From assembly GCF_023078275.1 (NCBI RefSeq), contig NC_062971.1, forward strand, positions 3,658,001-3,722,000: a stretch of DNA of 64,000 nt. Reading direction: 5' to 3'. The position numbers and the translations under genes were made by a program. Origin of the DNA: Leguminivora glycinivorella. Taxonomy: Eukaryota > Arthropoda > Insecta > Lepidoptera > Tortricidae. Position 1 is the stretch's first letter, and every line of letters starts with the position of its first letter. The notes beneath the pieces were generated by a model. The model saw only the letters and a program-made list of their open reading frames with translations. It did no database searches and was not told where the DNA came from. Of this stretch, positions 41,219-52,368 are shown piece after piece.

Positions 41219-42005
41219 TCCGATCTGGTCCGGCTTGTCGGATATCGTCTCATTAGGGTCTCCCCACACATAATCGACGCGTAATCGCCTTTCGCCGACC
41301 AAAAATCGCTCGTTAGTACGCACAGGCGTACGAATGCGTTTAGCGACGACGCGTAAGCGCAAAAGAAAGATCAATATTTAAAATAAGTTGGGTTATGGTT
41401 TTCTTGTGACCCTTTAGAGCAAAAAAAAGTGGGGCTCGGGGGGCGAAGCCCCCCACAAAATAGAATACCAATTAAGTATCTATAAGGTTAGGGTCATTTT
41501 GTGACCCTTAAATAGGCAGCCCACTTCGCGGGCTAGCATCGAAACGCTTTCAAAACAAAAGTTGATAACAAAACCAAAATGGGGGACGTGTGGCGAAGCC
41601 CCCCCCCTAAAGATCAGCGTAGTATTTAAAATAAGTTGGGTCAGGGTTGTCTTGTGACCCTAAAGAGCAAAAAAAAGGAGGACTCGGGGGGGCCAAGCCC
41701 CCCGCAAAATAGAAAACCAATTAAGTATCTAAACTAAGTTAGGTTAGCATCGACATCGCTTTAGCATCGAAGCGCTTTCAAGCGAAGTCCCCCGCAAAAA
41801 AGAAAGATCAACATATTATTTAAAATAAGTTGGGTTAGGGTTTTCTTGTGACCCTAAAGATGAAAAGGGGGGGGGGTCGGGGATTTCAACTAAAGAGCGA
41901 TTTTTGTTCGGCTAGAGCCGATTCCGCGTCGGTTTGTGGAAACTATTAGTGTACGGCCTGTGTTATTCATGGCGGCTCTTATAAGCTTAAAGCGCTTTAC
42001 ACTAC
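41219..42005. repeat. repeat family X, split copy
   Basis: GATCTGGTCCGGCTTGTCGG at the left and ATTCATGGCGGCTC ... CTTAAAGCGCTTTACAC at the right match 36310-36425. The foldback element at 41257-41944 separates them. Confidence 0.55.
41257..41944. mobile_element. foldback element with G-rich tandem core
   Basis: Arms of about 55 bp: GACGCGTAATCGCC ... CCGACCAAAAATCGCTCGTT at the left and AGCGATTTTTGTTCGGC ... CCGATTCCGCGTCGG at the right. ATTAG occurs at 41252-41256 and 41945-41949. The centre (about 41370-41880) holds three tandem units of about 215 bp, each with AAATAAGTTGGGTTA, TTTTCTTGTGACCCT and GGGGGGCGAAGCCCCCC-type hairpins. Confidence 0.7.
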
Positions 42006-42009
42006 TAAT

Positions 42010-42640
42010 ACCTTACATAGTGTTTACACTGCGTTACGGAAATCCTATTGGTTACGACGATAAGATAGTCGCCCTATTGGCGGGATTATTATTATTTTAT
42101 TTGGAAAATGGTAATCATTTTTTTTATTTTTATTTCAATGTCACTCCTCACTTTTAGGGTTGAAAGTACACGAAATCATGATATTAATGTCACAGGTGAT
42201 GTATTTATGACCCCACGTTCCACAGGCGACTTCTACGACCTCCACGGGAGGAAAGGGGAAAGTGAAATTTTTAATCCCTCACTGAAAAACGAAAATAATA
42301 TTTTTATCGCATTATTACAAAAATACCTTTTGATATAAATCATGCTCCCCGCCGTGACGTGAAATTACTTAGAGCACACGCACAGGGTTTTGTAAAGACT
42401 TGTTACCCGTATAATACATCCCTCTTACTTACAACATACACGTAAGAAAGAGACACGCATTAATACAACTCAATATAGTTGGTAGACATAGCTTTACCTA
42501 CTTCTAGAAGTATAAAAATAAGCATTCACTGACTACCCGATTCGATATTCAATATAATCTTTTTTAGTATAAGTGTTTAGTTGTAAGTTTTTACTATGTT
42601 GTTGTTTCGTAATTCATGAATTGGTTTTGAATAGATAGAT
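42010..42640. other. no gene recognised
   Basis: 42200-42260 (TCCACAGGCGACTTCTACGA) resembles the end of family E (near 50725). Otherwise no feature; the open frames at 41936-42338 have no motif. Confidence 0.35.
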
Positions 42641-42720
42641 AGATATAGATATCTTTATTTCTTGAAGAAAAAGACACAGTATTTCACACAATTATAAAAC
42701 AAAGGCTTTCACTAAAATAT
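42632..42720 (-). mobile_element. retroelement 3' end with GATA-like tail
   Basis: ATAGATAGATAGATATAGAT followed by ATCTTTATTTCTTGAAG is an inverted microsatellite tail joined to an AATAAA-like 3' end (minus strand). The upstream extent is unknown. Confidence 0.4.
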
Positions 42721-43467
42721 CGTCAATTCCAAATTTTTTACAAAAAATAACAAAGAATACAAGTAGTAAGTAATCAACTTAAAATTATACAAAAAATAAA
42801 TACAAATCAAATCAATAAACAAAACAATGTCATAGATGTCACATACAATGAAAACAAATGCTAGTGTATAATTAGTAAATGTAAAAAAAAATACATCTCC
42901 TAACAAATAGTCGAACTAAATTGGTATTTTACACATGTGGAATATTTTAAAGTTTCTTAAAAATACATGGACGATTTTTTTTCCGTGTTACGGGGTCCGC
43001 AACCAAAACGGCAAGATCGAATTTTATTAAATTATTGCTAAAAACACTGTGCATTGTGCAATGAGAGTTTGTCAGTTAAAATTGTTAAGCCCAGAGATTT
43101 CAAATAGATAATGCATTTCACATAATTTCGACTGCAATTTTTAACCGCCGCCTCAAATCTCTCAAGGAAGGGAATTTTGTCAAGCTTCGATTTCTTACTA
43201 ATCGGATTCATGAGGAATTGAGAAAACTCATCAAACCTTAACGGTATACGTATATTCTTTTGTGTTGCCATCAAATAATTAAAGCATTAAAATCAGTTTT
43301 AAAAAATACCTACACATTTCTACATAATCCAACATTCGCAAGTAGCTTTCACCAAGAACCCCAAAGGCGGCGGTTTTTTTTTCTTAAAAATTATTAGCAA
43401 TAAATTAACGCCGCAATGCGTTTGATTGATGCACGTTTGGATGCACAATGACGCCACTGTACTGTCG
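42721..43467. other. no gene or repeat recognised
   Basis: AT-rich. Minus-strand open frames at 42712-42906 and 43038-43274 have no recognised motif. Confidence 0.35.
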
Positions 43468-43530
43468 CCCTAGCCGAAGTGACAATCGTGGACGCTACGT
43501 GGTGGGAGAGCTAGTTTTTGACGTTGGTCA
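43468..43530. mobile_element. MITE family M, end fragment
   Basis: CCTAGCCGAAGTGACAATCG then TGGACGCTACGTGG match the left arm of 33677-34555. TTTTTGACGTTGGTCAGG may be the other end. MITE N is inserted beside it. Confidence 0.5.
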
Positions 43531-43534
43531 GGTA

Positions 43535-43670
43535 CGGTCAACCAATTTGAATCCTAGGCCACTCTAGAACCCTGTCTCATTTAAACCATGTTCTATTTGC
43601 CATAAGAAGTCACATTGACGTTAGCTGTGCAAAGGTTCTACAGTGGCCTAGGATACAAATTGGTTGACTG
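43535..43670. mobile_element. MITE family N, copy 2, TA target
   Basis: About 97 percent identical by eye to 31640-31775 in both arms and loop (GAACCCTGTCTCATTTAAAC). Flanked by TA on each side. Confidence 0.85.
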
Positions 43671-43902
43671 TACCCGGGCACCATTTTCAGTGCCCGTATG
43701 TCACGTTCCTACCGTCAACCGCACGGCTCTACTCGGTCAGCTCAGATATAAAGACAAACAACAACTTGCCGATGTTTATTCTGCTAACTTTGTTATTTGA
43801 CTGGTTTAATTAACTCCCCATCGCTATCGGGAGCTGTCAGTCGATAAAGCTTAAAGTTGTTAAAATGGATATTTAGGTATACGGTTTATTTTGCGTATAG
43901 TT

Positions 43903-44015
43903 TCATTTCATTTCATTTCATTTATTCAGTATTGCATTGTCATGTACATAATAGGTGTTACATAAGACAGTGAGTCATGACACCCTGTAAGGGCACACAA
44001 TAATAAATCTAATAA
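43903..44015 (-). mobile_element. retroelement 3' end with TGAAA-type tail
   Basis: TTTCATTTCATTTCATTTCA on the plus strand, i.e. a (TGAAA)n tail on the minus strand, followed by TTATTCAGTATTGCATTGTC and GTTACATAAGACAGTGAGTC. 5' truncated; no coding motif. Confidence 0.5.
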
Positions 44016-44485
44016 TGCCTACTTATTCCATATTAGTTAAATCCATGCATGTTATACATAATCATATTAATAATACAGTATTTTTAACTAATTTATGTAC
44101 ATTAAAGATATTTTTAACATTTTTTTACACATAAATGGTTATTCAAATCGTAAGAATATTTTAATATATAATTCAAATTTAATTCTATATATTATCAGTA
44201 GTTGTAATATATGTATGTCATTATTACATTTATATTATTATAGTGCTATCAATAGAGACAGACCGTCAATATTTAAGTACTATTATTCGGTATCTTCAAA
44301 GAATTCCTGGAGGCTGTAGTAGTTTTTATTTAATAGGAATTGTTTGAGTTTACGTATAAATATATTTTCAGACGGTTCATTCTTTAGTTTTTCGGCAAGT
44401 TTATCATCATCATATCATTCAGAAACACGTTTGCTCTGGCTTATATTTCCATGCTATTAAAAATCTGCGCTTTATTGCGAATTAC
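44016..44485. other. no gene or repeat recognised
   Basis: Very AT-rich, without supported features. Confidence 0.4.
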
Positions 44486-44489
44486 ACGA

Positions 44490-44690
44490 CCCACAGTCAG
44501 CAACAAAGTTATAGTCCTACCCTGAACTACAGTATGGGGTTCTTCAAAAAAGGAGTATACAAGTTTCTAATGGGTAGGCAACGCGCATGTGACACCCCTT
44601 GAGCTGCAGGCGTCCATAGGTTGCGGTGACCGCTTTCCATCAGGCGGGCCGTATACCTGTTTGCCACCGACGTGGTATTAAAAAAAACAT
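44490..44690 (-). repeat. dispersed repeat family F, minus copy
   Basis: ATGGGTAGGCAACGCGCATG, TGACCGCTTTCCATCAGGCG, then an A-run at 44680-44687. Confidence 0.65.
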
Positions 44691-45084
44691 ATTTGTACGT
44701 GAACGTACATGTACTTTGTAAAGATCTCTCAATGTGGTAAAGTGTAGTCTATGATTAAACTAGACGCAAAGAGCGTAACAACCATTGGCTAAGTTGTCGT
44801 CAAAGGGTAATAGGTATTTAATTAAAGTACAAAAATCCTTAGTTTGCTAATTACAGTGCAAAAACTCACTTGTTTATCAGCGGCGTTTTTTCACAATCAC
44901 TATCACTAATGACCATAATTGGTAGCTTTCCACGGACTGTATTTATGACTTTGTTCTTTTGTTACGGACTTTCGCTACATACGTATTTATGACTTTGTTC
45001 TTTTGTTAATTAAATTCGCCTTTAATTCTTTATAATATCAAGGATTATTTAGCTTTACAGGATTTACAATCTTCGTACGATAAG

Positions 45085-45212
45085 GGTTGGTTGCACCAAA
45101 ACGTCTGTCACCACCGTTAAAGCGTTCGTGAAATTTTATCGTATGGGAAGTTCCATAGACGTCTATTGCGTGACGATGATGTGTCTGTCAAATGTGCTTG
45201 ACGCAACTGGCC
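45085..45212. mobile_element. MITE with GGGTTGGTTGCACC-like ends
   Basis: AGGGTTGGTTGCACC at the left and GACGCAACTGGCCCT at the right are imperfectly inverted, similar in design to 4193-4327. Confidence 0.45.
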
Positions 45213-45675
45213 CTAAGAATCGTACCTCATTTTTAGCGCCACCTATTAAAATACTATCATAACTTTATTGATGATGCCTACAAATAATAAACAATTTTAC
45301 ATACAAATAGATATAGCCTTAAAATAAAACTTAATTAAATCTAAAAACCTAAATACATAACCCTAAAACTAAAAATGGTAGAATAAATTATATTTAACAA
45401 ACACATCATACGTCAAACAACCCACCACGAGTCATCCTACCCTACAAATTTATTTTTTTCAATGTGTATTGACGTGATATCATGGTATTAAAGTAAATAA
45501 GCATGTCATTTGTGCTTATAAAAATAAAAACACAAAAAATATGACTTTGACCACTTCCAGGCTGCGATACAGCGTCATCTAGTTTTAAGCCTAAAAGGCT
45601 CATACATTTCAGGGGTAGGTACGCTTTTTTGTATGGACTTTGTCTGTCCCAGTGTTATATCGTCCTTGACATTTT
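45213..45675 (-). repeat. dispersed repeat family P, minus copy
   Basis: AGCGCCACCTATTAAAATAC, GCCTACAA, TGTATTGACGTGATATCATG, TCATACATTTCAGGGGTAGG and ATATCGTCCTTGAC match 60570-61025 in reverse. The left part includes extra sequence at about 45260-45460. Confidence 0.65.
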
Positions 45676-45967
45676 TTTATGCTTTTTATTGCACAACAAA
45701 CAGCGTTGTGATGACAGACTTGATGAATTAATATCTGACATAAAAACGAAAATACAAACGGACTGACTGACAGGCATTTTTGCCATTTTGGACTCCTAAA
45801 ATGATCTTAAAACATTGACATGGCTCGTACCAAAGAGGATCGAGTATTATATAGAGTTACTGTCGAAGTAAAATGTGTAATCACACTGCATAGACTGCCA
45901 TCCCTTGACAAAGGCTTAAAACTTTTGAACCTCAGTTTTGACAATTTGGCCCATATTGTTAGCTTGA

Positions 45968-46192
45968 TATGTGTTATAACCTAACCACAAAATTAAAATT
46001 TTGAAAAAACCCCCGACCGCGACATAGTGGACCGATTTTCATGAAACATGGCTAAGAACACTCCCGACTAACTCGGCTTTCAAACAAAAAAAACTAAATC
46101 GAAATCGGTTCACCCGTTCGGGAGCTACGGTGCCACAGACAGACACACACACAGACAAACAGACAGACAGGCAGACAGACAGTAGACAGTAA
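45968..46192 (-). repeat. dispersed repeat family A, minus copy
   Basis: AACCTAACCACAAAATTAAA, CCCCCGACCGCGACATAGTG, GTTCGGGAGCTACGGTGCCA, then the AGACAGACAG tract. The CGCAAAAACGACGGGG end is lost. Confidence 0.8.
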
Positions 46193-46291
46193 AATATTAA
46201 TATTAGCGCCATCTAGCCGAGCGTCCCCCAAAGGTGTAACGCCATCTAGCATCTAGATCACCGTACCTTTTTCTGTATGGTACTGAGGTAC

Positions 46292-46606
46292 CTACGTTTT
46301 TTTCTTAGACTTCATCTGTCTAGATGGAGTTATATATGTCTTTGCTCGTACTAAAGCCGTGGGTACTTCGGTCGCAAAAAGCGATATTTGCCAAGTAATG
46401 TCACTTATTGCCAGCACGTATGCAGAAACAATCGACGAACGTCCCTTCCACACGCCAACCTCTTTTGCATTGTAAATAGCATACATAACTTCAAAAACTC
46501 TTATCTTAATACAGTAAGTTTTATTTTCCAATAAGAATGAAGTAGAGAATGGGAGGTTGAATTCGAAAATTGTGAATGCTGATTTGTACCGACAAAAACC
46601 CTTCAA
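46292..46606 (-). other. unidentified open frame
   Basis: A 104-codon open frame from an ATG, including VFEVMYAIYNAKEVGVWKGR and a hydrophobic stretch IVSAYVLAISDITWQISLF that could be one membrane segment, ending in a basic tail and a stop. The span is not repeated in the window. It might be a decayed exon of a membrane protein such as a chemoreceptor, but no diagnostic motif is present; chance cannot be excluded. Confidence 0.25.
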
Positions 46607-46847
46607 GTTGAAGCCAACAAGTATTTTGTAAATAAAGCATTGTGTTTTTGTGACAAGGCGAAATATGCTAATATTGGAATGTTAATAATTTCAATGAATT
46701 AAAAAATTGTGAAGGTATTAAAATTTTGCTGAGCACAGATACAGATTTTATTTACCTGAATATTTTATGTGCAATTACGTATTATTTAGAATTGTGCTGT
46801 CCATGTCCATAAATTATTATGCTAAGTAGGTACTTTGATAAGCACCA

Positions 46848-46983
46848 GGCGGCGTATCATGCTTCCAATTTCATCTCTTATCTATGTGGATAAAGTATCC
46901 GTCACGCTTTGGCATGTATGTCAGTGTGAGCGATATATGTCTTATCTACGCCGATAAGTGATAAATTGGAAGCATAATACGCC
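46848..46983. mobile_element. palindromic MITE
   Basis: GCGGCGTATCATGCTTCCAA at the left, TTGGAAGCATAATACGCCGG at the right, with inner TCTTATCTATGTGGATAA / CTTATCTACGCCGATAAG. 136 bp; target duplication unclear. Confidence 0.75.
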
Positions 46984-47586
46984 GGCTGGGTGTTTATAGG
47001 TACCTATCGCTTTCCATAAGGTGATTCATTTACAATAATATCTTCTATGATAAAAAAGTGTGTTTAGAACTTCTAAACTTTTTTTTACTCGGGATTGATA
47101 GGCTGCCGATCAAACTTCTTGGTAGAACTGTCACAGGGATCTTTCAACGTGCAGGGCATGAGAAGTGAAAATAATTTCCCATGCAACTAGCCCATATTAC
47201 AGTCTGTGTACTTGCTCATTTGCAGACCACACGAAAACAGGCTGAGACTATTTTCATGTTAAACCGTTTAGACTTAAACTGGCAGGAAAAACGTGGAAAA
47301 AAAGAGTGTGAATTGAATTTTTAGCGGAATTTTTAGTAGTTTGTTCTATTTTAGGGTTGTCAACACACGTGTAAAGAAATATTTACATGGCTGTACTTAA
47401 GTATACTGTATTTCAATATGCAAAAATTGGGACTTACGAACTATTAGGTGTTACATAAACAAACATGTCGAACGGTGTTTGGGATAATCAAATTCTGTAT
47501 TAGTGACATTCTGACGAAAACTGTAGGTATCGCATTGTATGTCGCTTATCATTAAAACGCTGTGACACTTACTCATATGAAAATTC
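46984..47586. other. no gene or repeat recognised
   Basis: No supported feature. Confidence 0.4.
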
Positions 47587-47768
47587 AATGAGGAGGCACA
47601 CTGACATTTTATCCCGCCAGGCGGCGCCTGTGCAGGTGTCTAGGCATGTCACTGTTATTCATATGTGAGAGAGAGAAAAACTTGCTCTCACGCATGAAAT
47701 TCTTTATGTGTGCAATGGACTAATAAGGTGGCGCCATCTGTCATAACCTTCAAGTGTGCCTCCCCATT
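47587..47768. mobile_element. MITE family K, copy 2
   Basis: AATGAGGAGGCACACTGACA to AAGTGTGCCTCCCCATT, with the same interior as 24642-24832 in the same orientation. Confidence 0.8.
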
Positions 47769-47799
47769 GTATTAATTGAAGCTTTAAACGTCTCTGACT

Positions 47800-48165
47800 G
47801 AGAGAGCAAGTATTTTTTCCCCTCATTAGCTCGGAAACACGTGTTTTGTCCTTTAATACCAGCGGGTAAAAACGCATTTTATCCACTAGTGGGTAAAGTA
47901 ATTTGACCTTGGATAAAGTCAAATTAACTGCTTTAAAATTGATAAAAGTAGGTGAATCTAGTAATAAAGATTTACCACCTGTGGAAATACTGGAAGCAGT
48001 GATAAACGCGCTTTTTGCGTTGTAGTTTCCTCGCTATAGTGAGGGGAAAAGTTTTATGTTACACTCGGGTGCGAACTCGCAAGTTCAGCTATAGAATCCT
48101 TTCACTTGCTCGTTTTTCAATTCCCCACTTGGCGTTAAAATACAACTTTGCCCCTTTGTATAACA
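47800..48165. repeat. dispersed repeat family Q, copy 1
   Basis: CTCGGAAACACGTGTTTTGT, ATACCAGCGGGTAAAAACGC, TTTACCACCTGTGGAA and CGCTATAGTGAGGGGAAAAG recur at 57655-58070. The conserved minus frame (KVKLLYPLVDKMRFYPLVLK) is present in both copies but is only about 35 codons, so probably repeat-derived rather than functional. Confidence 0.75.
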
Positions 48166-48662
48166 AAAAACTATTTTTAATATTATAGACTCATCGGCGA
48201 TTGACCCTAGTCACACCTAATGGAAAGTGAAGGCAGAGTCTCGGATGGAGCTCATGAATCAAATGATAAACAGTTTAACTGAACTGCTGAAGTAAAGAAC
48301 TCAATGATGTCGAACTGAACTACTGAATGAAGATCCATCAAGTGAATACTGAATACATCACTTCATTTGATTTTTCTTTCGAGAACTACTCGATTGACTG
48401 ACTAAATGACTGTAGCGACACCCCTATTTACTTATATGCTGTGAAGCCTTTTACCGGTTGGAATAGTCAATGACGTTCGCCTGTTGTCAGGGATGTCGGT
48501 TTTTTTACAAACGTGCCTGGTTTTTAGTAAAGAGCTTTTTAAGTCACTACTTAGGCTTTTGCGGGATTAGCTTGGACACGGTTACGAATAAAACGTGTTT
48601 AATACATAATTTTTAGTAAAAGCATTAAATAGAGAGACAGGCTTTAATAACCAGAAAATTAA
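48166..48662. other. no gene or repeat recognised
   Basis: No supported feature. Confidence 0.4.
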
Positions 48663-48893
48663 AAATTAAAGAAAACCCTCGACCGCGACATAGTGGACTG
48701 ATTTTCATGAAACATGGCTAAGGAGCACTCCCGACTAACTCAGCTTTCAAACAAAATAAACTAAATCTAAATCGGTTCATCCGTTCAGGAGTTACGATGC
48801 CAGAGACAGACACACACACACAGACAGGCAGACAGACAGACAGACTCGTCAAACTTATAACATCCCGTCGTTTTTGCGTCGGGGGTTAAAAAG
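48663..48893 (-). repeat. dispersed repeat family A, near-complete minus copy
   Basis: AAAACCCTCGACCGCGACAT to CGTCGTTTTTGCGTCGGGGG. The CCCTCGAC and GTCGGGGG ends show the terminal inverted repeat. Confidence 0.85.
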
Positions 48894-49263
48894 GAGAGGT
48901 CCAAGCCTTCAAATGATGCCACGACATTGTTTATGGCTTATAAAACAGGTTTACAACTCACAAAGCTACCACACATGTACATATTACAATTAAAAATATA
49001 CATATACAAACGCTACTGGAGGAGGACGCTAGTACTTTACTCGTAACATTAGCTCAGAAAGACGCCAAGTTGAAATGAGACTAGGCTGGTCATGTCTAGA
49101 TCATCACATTTGTCGAGGTACTTCAAAATATTAATAAGAAAATTCTAAATTAAGTAATTTAATAATTAAGTAATTAAGTAATTTAGTATTCTGAAGTCAG
49201 AATCTCTCATTATCCACTGTATCTTTTTACTGTATCTTTTGCTGAGGTGTGCCAATAAAGAGT

Positions 49264-49295
49264 GTTCTATCTATCTATCTATCTATCTATCTATA
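49264..49295. repeat. (CTAT)n microsatellite
   Basis: About eight CTAT units, following AATAAAGAGTGTT, so possibly a retroelement tail. Confidence 0.9.
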
Positions 49296-49556
49296 TGTTG
49301 TCTAAATTATTAGCTCGCCCGTGCCCGTGAACATCTTGCCAGGTGGTCTAAAAAGGATGCGTAGGGATCGTTTACAATCCCTGTACATAATGTACATAGA
49401 TCCTATATAGTAGCATAGACAACTAAATACGGATGGAGTGCTCACTCCATCATATCACGCATTGAACAAAATACAAGTACAGAAGGCTAACTGTCAACGG
49501 ACCTTACCAACACGCATTATTTTCGTAGACGGCATCCAGTGTTGAATAGTAATTTC

Positions 49557-49750
49557 ATCAGTACTGCTACTTGACAACAGATGTCGGTACGAACGAAAAG
49601 TGCTCAGTAGTTTTCAGATAATAGTGCTATAACCGGAACTCTATTTTCAACCCTTTCTTCTTGTAATTTTAGTTTTAAATAATTGAGCGATACATTTTTT
49701 TTCGGGCGCGACACTCGTGATTGACGCTACAAAAATAACAAGGTGTATAA
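49557..49750. mobile_element. element family J, internal fragment
   Basis: ATCAGTACTGCTACTTGACA, CAGATGTCGGTACGAACGAA and GTGATTGACGCTAC match the J interior and one arm word; both termini are lost. Confidence 0.6.
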
Positions 49751-49821
49751 TTTAACTGTTCGACAAACAGAAACGTCTGCAATCCATGTCACTTAGCTTT
49801 GAATAAATTAAGAAGCGTAAG

Positions 49822-49953
49822 GCCGTTTTCACATTATCCTATCGGAAATCGGATGTCGGAAGGATTCAAATGGAAAAAATCCAAGATGGCGCCTGCAATG
49901 TATGGGATATCGGTCCGACATCCGATATCGGATCGGATAATGTGAAAACGCAC
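49822..49953. mobile_element. palindromic MITE
   Basis: GGCCGTTTTCACATTATCCT at the left, GGATAATGTGAAAACGCACC at the right. The arms contain several CGGATGTCGGA/TCCGACATCCG words. About 130 bp. Confidence 0.8.
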
Positions 49954-49994
49954 CTTGGTGCGTTTTGGTTAAGGAAGTGAGCATTCTATGCTCA

Positions 49995-50146
49995 TTAGAC
50001 TTATATTGATCGGGATATAGACCGTGATTACCTTTTTGATTTTTGTTTTCCGTGATCATGATGCATGCAACTGCGTCGAAATATCGGGAGCTCGACAAAA
50101 ATCAAAAAGGTAATCACGGTCTATATCCCGGTCAATATAAGTCTAA
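49995..50146. mobile_element. MITE family R, copy 1
   Basis: Arms of about 50 bp: TTAGACTTATATTGATCGGG and its inverse CCCGGTCAATATAAGTCTAA, with GACCGTGATTACCTTTTTGA inside. The loop contains TGCATGCAACTGCGTCGAAA. A second copy is at 62703-62909. Confidence 0.8.
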
Positions 50147-50339
50147 TGAAAATAACCGTGAATCATTCAAAACTCTTATTCTATGCTCACTTGTTTATCT
50201 ATAGCAATACTTAGGTAGGTACCTAATGCTGAACATTGTTCGTCTGCTATTGTGCTGCTTCAATGGATCCTTCAACTAACGCGTGTGTTTATAATGAGTA
50301 GGTTGGAGGTTGGTTATAAGCAGTTATGAACCAGTTCTC

Positions 50340-50420
50340 ACATATTATATTATATAAATTCACGTCTGTAATCCCAAATGGGCTATGCAAAGCACACGAA
50401 ACTGCTTATCTTCAGTCATC
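50340..50420 (+). repeat. dispersed repeat family E, proximal fragment
   Basis: CGTCTGTAATCCCAAATGGG and TGCAAAGCACACGAAACTGC match the start of family E. Its distal part is displaced beyond repeat H, at 50636-50760. Confidence 0.6.
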
Positions 50421-50632
50421 TCTTGGCCACACCTCGGACACTGGCGATCAAATATATTGAAAGAGGTGCATTCCTAGCACACTATGCTTGTATGAGTGAA
50501 ATATGACAGGTCGACTGTTCGTGTTTTTGACAGGCGGTAACTGTGAGGTAACCGAGAGGAGGTGAGCGGCACTTTCAGCGGGGAGCGGGAGTGGCCATAC
50601 TGTACGATAGTACTCTTTATTGTACTGTGTCT
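50405..50632 (-). repeat. dispersed repeat family H, minus copy, nested in E
   Basis: CTTGGCCACACCTCGGACAC, TGACAGGTCGACTGTTCG and GCCATACTGTACGATAGTAC are the inverse of 27395-27660. It separates the two parts of family E. Confidence 0.7.
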
Positions 50633-50635
50633 TGG

Positions 50636-50760
50636 CTATGGGTTGAAAGAAACCGAAATTGTGATACTGCAGTGACTGCCAGCCCATCGCCCACACCACA
50701 ATGGACCCTATATCCCACAGTCGACTTCTCGCGGCAGGAAAGGGGTTAGTGAAATTCCTA
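50636..50760 (+). repeat. dispersed repeat family E, distal fragment
   Basis: GGTTGAAAGAAACCGAAATT, CAGCCCATCGCCCACACCAC and CTCGCGGCAGGAAAGGGG; completes the fragment at 50340-50420. Confidence 0.6.
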
Positions 50761-50897
50761 GTTACCGCGCGTTTAGTTTGTATATTTTATTTAATGTAAG
50801 TACCTACTTGAAGAGACCATTTTGCGCAACCGTTTCAGTAGACATCGAGAGACAAAGTTATTGATTTAACGATACTTTTGTTAACCAGTTTATACAG

Positions 50898-51062
50898 GTT
50901 GTAGTGCGAAAAGCTTTTCCTTCGTATTTTTCCGGAAACGTTAGTATTTATCATGCTAGTTCAAACAGTGTCAGTACGTCTTGTACTGAGACTGACTGAA
51001 ATGGCATGGCACGTTCTTACGTTTCCGTAAGAACACGAAGGAAAATCTGTTCACACTGCATC
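50898..51062. mobile_element. MITE with TTTTCCTTCG-type ends
   Basis: GTGCGAAAAGCTTTTCCTTC at the left is inverted as GAAGGAAAATCTGTTCACAC at the right. The arms continue with CGGAAACGT/ACGTTTCCG. About 165 bp. Confidence 0.6.
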
Positions 51063-52069
51063 TGTATTCTGTACATTGTTCTTTCTTGAAATCACTTCAA
51101 TAAATAAATAAAATGTAGATTCTAGGGTGTGAGGATGGACAGTATGTTGCCGACAGCCTCTGTGCGGTCAGTCGTTATTCCTGGCGCGTGAGCAAAGTTG
51201 TCACTAACGAAGTTGCCGGCGCCTAATTATAGATGGCGCCTGCTACCTTTGACGGCCCTGTGGCGTTGTACTGCAATCGGCAAAGTTTGCTGTGTGTTGC
51301 GGGAACTGATAATTTGCACTGTATTTGTGGACCTGCGTAAATGCTGCCAAAAGAGCTGTTTTCACAGAAACTAATTAGGTTTTACCTTTAAAAAATTACA
51401 TCTTTTACTCAATACTTACAACAAAAGAAGGGATAGTAAATAACAATTCATAATGACGACTGACAAACGAAAAAAAAAAACATTTTTACAATATCATTGC
51501 TTCGACGCTTTATCCTGCCAAGCTGGTGTAGCTGAGCTTGTGACTACACATTTTACTATAACAGTAATTCTCTATATATTCAATCCTCTTTGGTGAAGCG
51601 ATATGAAATACTAAATTTTCACTTTGCGGGCTGTCTACAATGTTCCAAAACACTTTTTTAAAGTTTTCCAATTTTAAACAAATAATGTGTCTCTTCAAGC
51701 GTTTAAATTTAATATCAGCCAGGAATTCTCAAAATTGCGAAATAATGAAAGTTAAGAATTACTTGAAAGGGACGAAACTTTAACAATGGCTCATCAACCT
51801 GATACTCCTGATAGGCGCAAGTTTGTTAAAGAAAGTCCTCATTTAAGTTCATACGAAAGAAGAATTTTTAAAACAACGCAATTTACCTGGTATATTTGAC
51901 TAAAGAAATTAAGAGAATTCATTTTTTTTAGTCTTTCACAGAATTCAAAGGTTAACAAGTTCTAGTAACAAAAAATAAATGTAAAAATACGGTGTGTGGA
52001 GTCCCTCCGCGCGGAAAAAGTGAAACTTCCTAACATAACCTCAAAAACATTTTGTAAAGTGACCATCAC
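51063..52069. other. no gene or repeat recognised
   Basis: 51470-51480 is an A-run. No coding region is supported; the minus frame at 51510-51698 has no motif. Confidence 0.35.
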
Positions 52070-52368
52070 GTTTTTGCGGGTTACCTATGAAAAAGTCGAA
52101 AATTGTAATGTCGATTATTAGAAGCCCGAAAACACTTCCCATTTTATTAATTCGCCTAATTTTTGTTTGCCCGAAAGTACTTTTCCCCTATTATTATTTT
52201 CCCGATTCTTATTTCGCTGTAATTTTGTTTCGCATATGATTCGAATTAACACTTATTAAAATTCCTAAGAATCATTTGACAACTACTTTTTGTCGCGTAA
52301 AGTTTTTATTCCGAAATATTATTTAGGTAACCGCTATATCAAAAGTTCGAAATTCGAATTAACACATT

